In this document: piece after piece, positions 38,261 through 41,066 of the stretch
Position numbering within the stretch: the stretch's first letter is position 1
Layout: the number at the start of each line of letters is the position of its first letter
From: SCUN01 sp964343975
GTDB taxonomy: Bacteria > Acidobacteriota > Vicinamibacteria > Vicinamibacterales > SCN-69-37
Length of the DNA: 41,066 nt
Direction: 5' to 3'
NCBI GenBank assembly: GCA_964343975.1
Contig: CAYFLU010000007.1
Coordinates: forward strand, 1-41,066
Made by a program: the position numbers and the translations under genes
Notes under the pieces: model-generated
The model's input: the letters and a program-made list of their open reading frames with translations, nothing else
Databases searched by the model: none
What the model was told of the DNA's origin: nothing

Positions 38261-38509
38261 TCACTCCAGGTGCCGCTTCGCGAACGCCCGGCCGGAGCCG
38301 GATTTGAGGTAGCGCTCCAGTTTCACCGCGGTTTCCTCCCGTGGCAATTCGATCAATGCCGCAAGTTCCCACGGTCGAGCACGAGCGGTCGACGGGTTCT
38401 GTCCTGCGTTGTGTTCTGTCAGGCGCCGGTCGAAGTTCGATGTCAGCCCTGTGTAAGACTCGCCGGTCTTCAGACTGCGGAGGAGATACACGCTGTGCTT
38501 CTCGGCCAT
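38261..38509 (-). CDS. GIY-YIG domain protein (UPF0213-like)
   Basis: The 82-aa single-domain protein of the GIY-YIG nuclease superfamily starts HSVYLLRSLKTGESYTGLTSNF, where VYLL and YTG are the two halves of the motif. It continues with the basic helix DRRLTEHNAGQ and a conserved Glu in KLERYLKSGSGRAFAKRHL. Small YhbQ-like members are single-strand nucleases or of unknown role. The length is normal. It is convergent with the small lipoprotein gene. Confidence 0.88.
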   Translation of the reverse strand: MAEKHSVYLLRSLKTGESYTGLTSNFDRRLTEHNAGQNPSTARARPWELAALIELPREETAVKLERYLKSGSGRAFAKRHLE

Positions 38510-38650
38510 GACCGGGCCAACTGCAACGAAAGCGCCAGCGGCAGTTCATTGGCTATCGAGAAGACTCGCACTGGTTGTGACGAACGACGGGTAGCGACGA
38601 CCCGAACGGGCACGTTGGCTTGCCAACCGTAGCTCATGGGGGGAAGTGTC

Positions 38651-38687
38651 TGCCCGCCTTCGCTCGCTTCGCGAGCTTCGGCGGGCA
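38651..38687. repeat. REP-like palindrome
   Basis: An imperfect inverted repeat: outer arms tgcccgcc (38651-38658) and ggcgggca (38680-38687), inner arms gctcgc and gcgagc around ttc (38662-38676). It lies just beyond the 3' end of tRNA-Ser. Compact GC-rich palindromes of this kind are often repeated across a genome; only this copy is in the window. Confidence 0.6.
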
Positions 38688-38716
38688 ACCTTCGCCGGCA
38701 TTCATGAGCGAAGGTT
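38687..38716 (-). terminator. Hairpin after tRNA-Ser
   Basis: Arms aaccttcgc (38687-38695) and gcgaaggtt (38708-38716) form a 9-bp stem beginning at the last base of the encoded CCA of tRNA-Ser. No T-run follows, so it may aid termination or 3' processing. Confidence 0.45.
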
Positions 38717-38806
38717 GGCGGAGAGGGTGGGATTCGAACCCACGTGCCGGTTACCCGACAACACGCTTTCGAGGCGCGCCCGTTACGACCACTTCGGTAC
38801 CTCTCC
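38716..38806 (-). tRNA. tRNA-Ser (anticodon CGA)
   Basis: The 91-nt gene includes an encoded CCA. Acceptor stem GGAGAGG pairs with CCTCTCC, discriminator G. The anticodon arm is CGCGC-CTCGAAA-GCGTG, giving anticodon CGA (reads UCG). There is a long variable arm as in class II tRNAs, and a T arm GTGGGTTCGAATCCCAC. It lies 15 nt downstream of tadA on the same strand. Confidence 0.96.
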
Positions 38807-38821
38807 GCAAAGAGAAGGGTG

Positions 38822-39304
38822 TTACGCCGTCTCGCTGGTCGACACGCGACGGTGACGAAAGAAATCCTGCATCAGCGCCTTGCACTCTGATGCCTTCACA
38901 CCGGCGATGATCGTCATCCGGTGATTCAGCGCCGCGTGTTCGTGCGCGCGCTGCGTGCTCATCACCGCCCCCGCTTTGGGTTCCGGCGCGCCGTACACCA
39001 GCGTGCCGATCCTCGCGTGCACCAGCGCCCCGACACACATGAGGCACGGCTCGACGGTGACGACTAACGTCGCGCCAGTGAGCCGGTAATTGCCGAGCTT
39101 CGCTGCCGCGTCGCGGAGAGCCACGACCTCCGCATGCGCCGTGGGATCGTTGGTCGAGACCGGCCTATTGAAGCCACGGCCCACGATCTCGCCATCCACC
39201 ACGACCACCGCCCCCACCGGCACTTCCCCGGCCTGAGCAGCCTCCCTGGCCAACCGCAACGCCTCCTCCATGTGCACTTCCATGAACGGGCCCGTCGGGG
39301 TCAC
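38822..39304 (-). CDS. tadA: tRNA-specific adenosine deaminase
   Basis: The 160-aa zinc deaminase converts A34 to inosine in tRNA-Arg(ACG). The catalytic signature is TAHAEVVAL (zinc His and proton-shuttling Glu) and VEPCLMCVGAL (two zinc Cys), with GAPEPKAGAV downstream. I place the start at GTG 39304 because a GGAGG sequence (39310-39314) lies 5 nt before it; ATG at 39283 is the other candidate. It is divergent from the PfkB gene and upstream of tRNA-Ser. The presumed substrate tRNA-Arg(ACG) is also in this window, at 40990-41066. Confidence 0.92.
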   Translation of the reverse strand: MTPTGPFMEVHMEEALRLAREAAQAGEVPVGAVVVVDGEIVGRGFNRPVSTNDPTAHAEVVALRDAAAKLGNYRLTGATLVVTVEPCLMCVGALVHARIGTLVYGAPEPKAGAVMSTQRAHEHAALNHRMTIIAGVKASECKALMQDFFRHRRVSTSETA

Positions 39305-39379
39305 AGGGACCTCCAATCGTATCAGTACTGCCCGCCCGATCTAAAGCCACCCGCGCCAGAGATTCGTATACTGCGCTCC

Positions 39380-40285
39380 GTGGCTGCTGACCTCGACGTG
39401 ATCGGACTCGGCGAAAACTCGGTGGACCGCGTGCTGGTCGTGCCCGCGCTCCCGGCCGCGTCCGAGAAACTCCAGGTGCAGTCGGCCAACCGCCTCTGCG
39501 GCGGCCAGGTCGCCACCACACTCGCCGCCTGCGCCCACCTCGGCCTCCGCACCGCCTACGCCGGCACCATCGGGAATGACGATGACGGGCGGCTGGTGCG
39601 GGATACGTTGGCGGCGCGCGGCATCGACCTCACGCACCTGCGCGTGCGCCCGATCGCCGCCACGCGCTGGGCCACAATCCTCGTCGACGCGCGCACGGGC
39701 GACCGCGCGGTGCTATGGGACCGAGACGCCGCGCTGTCGTTGACCGAGAGCGAAGTCGCCGCGATCGACGTGGCGCGTGCACGGCTCGTGCACGTCGACG
39801 ACACCGACATCGCGGCGTCCCTGCAGCTCGCGCGCACCGCCAGGACCTCGGGAGTCCTCGTGACGACCGACGTTGACGCGGGCTGCGGCGCGGACAACGC
39901 CCTTGCGCTCATTGAGTTAGCCACGCATGCCGTGCTGTCGGAGCACGCGCTCGCCGCGCTCGCGGGCACGACCGAGCCTGAGCGCGGCCTCCGCGCGCTC
40001 CGCGCGCGGAGCCGCGCCGTGCTCGTCGTCACCCTCGGGCCCCGCGGTGCCATGGCCCTCGCCGACAGTGACCTTGTCACCGCCCCCGGCATCGCAGTGG
40101 ACGCTGTCGACACCACCGGCGCGGGCGACGTGTTTCGCGCGGGGCTGATCACGGCGCTACTCGAGGGCCGCGCGCTGCCCGAGACATTGCGATTCGCCAA
40201 CGCCGCGGCCGCGCTGAGCTGCACACGCCTCGGCGCGATCGGCGGCGTGCCGATGCGGCGCGAAGTGGACGCGCTGCTCCGTTAG
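39380..40285 (+). CDS. PfkB-family carbohydrate kinase
   Basis: The 301-aa ribokinase-type sugar kinase begins at GTG: DLDVIGLGENSVDRVLVVP, then the PfkB signature RLCGGQVATTLAACAHLGLRT. The C-terminal signature DTTGAGDVFRAGLITALLEG holds the catalytic Asp and the anion hole. A preceding VVTLGPRGAMAL strand contacts ATP. The phosphate acceptor could be ribose, fructose or a nucleoside. No transporter or isomerase is nearby to narrow it. The start follows the family pattern, and there is no ATG upstream in a sensible position. Confidence 0.9.
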   Translation: MAADLDVIGLGENSVDRVLVVPALPAASEKLQVQSANRLCGGQVATTLAACAHLGLRTAYAGTIGNDDDGRLVRDTLAARGIDLTHLRVRPIAATRWATILVDARTGDRAVLWDRDAALSLTESEVAAIDVARARLVHVDDTDIAASLQLARTARTSGVLVTTDVDAGCGADNALALIELATHAVLSEHALAALAGTTEPERGLRALRARSRAVLVVTLGPRGAMALADSDLVTAPGIAVDAVDTTGAGDVFRAGLITALLEGRALPETLRFANAAAALSCTRLGAIGGVPMRREVDALLR

Positions 40286-40312
40286 CGCGGCCACTTCGCG
40301 CCGAAAACGCCA

Positions 40313-40328
40313 ACGGGCGCGCGCCCGT
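40313..40328. terminator. Palindromic hairpin between convergent genes
   Basis: ACGGGCGCGCGCCCGT is a perfect 16-bp palindrome between the ends of the PfkB kinase and cytochrome c genes. It is a plausible bidirectional terminator without a T-run. Confidence 0.45.
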
Positions 40329-40347
40329 CGGCATGTCGTGACACGCG

Positions 40348-40779
40348 CTACTTCTGCTGCATCGTCTCGAGATGCTTCGTCAGGTTGAACACGCGCTGCG
40401 TGGCCATCGCCTGATTGTCGAGCGCGCTGAAGAGCGGGCCCCACACCGGCATCTCATTCGAGCCGTGCGCCTTGGCCGTCGACGGACCGTTCTGCAGCAC
40501 CTGCATGACGTAGTCGGACGGGAACTTGCCCTCGTGCCGCTTGCTGATCGTCGTGAGATCACTCGGCGCCTTCTTCAACTCGGCCGCCGCCGGTCCGTCG
40601 CCCTTGCCCGACTTGCCGTGGCACACCGCGCAATACGCGTTGTACATCTCCGCCCCCGACCCGGCGTTGGTCATCGTGATTGGCCCCGTCTTGACGCCAC
40701 TCCCCTGAGCCAACAGACCCACAGACAGACACGTAGACACGGCGAACGCAGCAGCGATCGTGCGAATGAAATGGCGCAT
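40348..40779 (-). CDS. Exported monoheme cytochrome c
   Basis: This 143-aa protein has a signal peptide (MRHFIRTIAAAFAVSTCLSVGLLAQ) and one class I cytochrome c domain. The heme site is YNAYCAVCHGKSGKGDGPAA, and the axial Met is probably in SNEMPVWGPLF. The C-terminal helix VFNLTKHLETMQQK closes the fold. It is a periplasmic electron carrier, monocistronic as far as can be seen, about 210 nt downstream of tRNA-Arg on the same strand. Its partner is unknown. Confidence 0.93.
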   Translation of the reverse strand: MRHFIRTIAAAFAVSTCLSVGLLAQGSGVKTGPITMTNAGSGAEMYNAYCAVCHGKSGKGDGPAAAELKKAPSDLTTISKRHEGKFPSDYVMQVLQNGPSTAKAHGSNEMPVWGPLFSALDNQAMATQRVFNLTKHLETMQQK

Positions 40780-40911
40780 GGGAACCTCCGGGACGAGCGA
40801 AGACTTACACGGTGAGCGGTGTTGCGGTGAGTGCGTGATCAGGCAGGATCACGCCGTGTGGATGTCGGAATGACATCGCACGTTCGAGTCTACACCCCGG
40901 GAGAAACGACA

Positions 40912-40943
40912 ACGGCCGCTGCCGGAAACCCGGAAGCGGCCGT
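40912..40943 (-). terminator. Terminator downstream of tRNA-Arg
   Basis: Arms acggccgct (40912-40920) and agcggccgt (40935-40943) with an inner ccgg/ccgg extension form a strong hairpin 46 nt after the tRNA. On the minus strand it is followed by TGTCGTTTCTCC. Confidence 0.7.
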
Positions 40944-40989
40944 GGCCATTTAGAAAAGGTTCACCCGCCGTAGCCTTGGCGAAGGAGGG

Positions 40990-41066
40990 TGGTGCGCCCT
41001 GCACGACTCGAACGTGCGACCTCCTGGTTCGTAGCCAGACGCTCTATCCAACTGAGCTAAGGGCGC
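40990..41066 (-). tRNA. tRNA-Arg (anticodon ACG)
   Basis: The 77-nt gene includes CCA and starts at the last base of the window. Acceptor GCGCCCT pairs with AGGGCGC, discriminator A. D arm AGCTCAGTTGGATAGAGCG; anticodon arm CTGG-CTACGAA-CCAG gives ACG, which is edited to ICG by TadA; T arm GCACGTTCGAGTCGTGC. It is complete. Confidence 0.97.

Noticed and set aside
38651..38716. Insertion sequence or attachment site beside tRNA-Ser
   Set aside because: There is no integrase, no direct repeat of the tRNA end and no transposase; only short palindromes.

Overview
The window is 41 kb of high-GC bacterial DNA. It looks like a metagenome scaffold: there are two 100-N gaps, one flanked by an exact 55-bp duplication, and a perfect 35-bp fold-back at the first bases. 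The gene families (DUF1800/DUF1501 pair, CotH kinase with a VTC-domain protein, TMTC-like TPR glycosyltransferases, many c-type cytochromes, DUF2461, YVTN propeller) fit an Acidobacteriota-like (Vicinamibacteria-like) chromosome. That assignment is inference from gene content, not proof. There are no phage, IS, plasmid or CRISPR features.

Layout. 1-8 kb: di-heme peroxidase (5' incomplete), two MsbA-type ABC exporters, a DUF2461 protein and a translationally coupled VTC/CotH pair. 8-13 kb: YciI-like protein, the DUF1800 + DUF1501 pair and a DadA-type FAD oxidoreductase. 13-18 kb, minus strand: a chemoreceptor with a sigma28-like promoter, then two coupled sensor kinases, one of them broken by an amber codon. 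18-24 kb, minus strand: a four-gene operon of YVTN propeller, TolC-like protein, adaptor and RND pump. 24.2-25.6 kb, plus strand: a Phe/Tyr-rich leader peptide, an attenuator, chorismate mutase and prephenate dehydratase. 25.6-29.4 kb: a PepSY-like secreted protein divergent from an OmpR/sensor-kinase pair, followed by a cysteine-rich rhodanese and a TlpA-like thioredoxin. 29.4-35 kb: DinB, a small EF-hand protein with a sigma28-like promoter, a diheme cytochrome, and a glycosyltransferase locus full of lesions. 35-41 kb: metK, a frameshifted outer-membrane protein, a small lipoprotein, GIY-YIG, tRNA-Ser(CGA), tadA, a PfkB kinase, a cytochrome c and tRNA-Arg(ACG).

The most interesting signal is the leader at 24242-24417. 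A 31-codon ORF carries F-A-F-A-F-Y-Y-F-Y just before its stop. It is followed by an antiterminator strand and an intrinsic terminator, immediately ahead of the two Phe-branch genes. This is the architecture of a ribosome-mediated phe attenuator, analogous to enterobacterial pheL but with both Phe and Tyr codons, and in a genome that does not look proteobacterial.

A second theme is damage. Three in-frame stops, one frameshift and two deletion-like junctions interrupt otherwise recognisable genes, four of these six lesions lying between 31.4 and 34.5 kb. Real gene decay and consensus or assembly error cannot be separated from the sequence alone; reads would decide.
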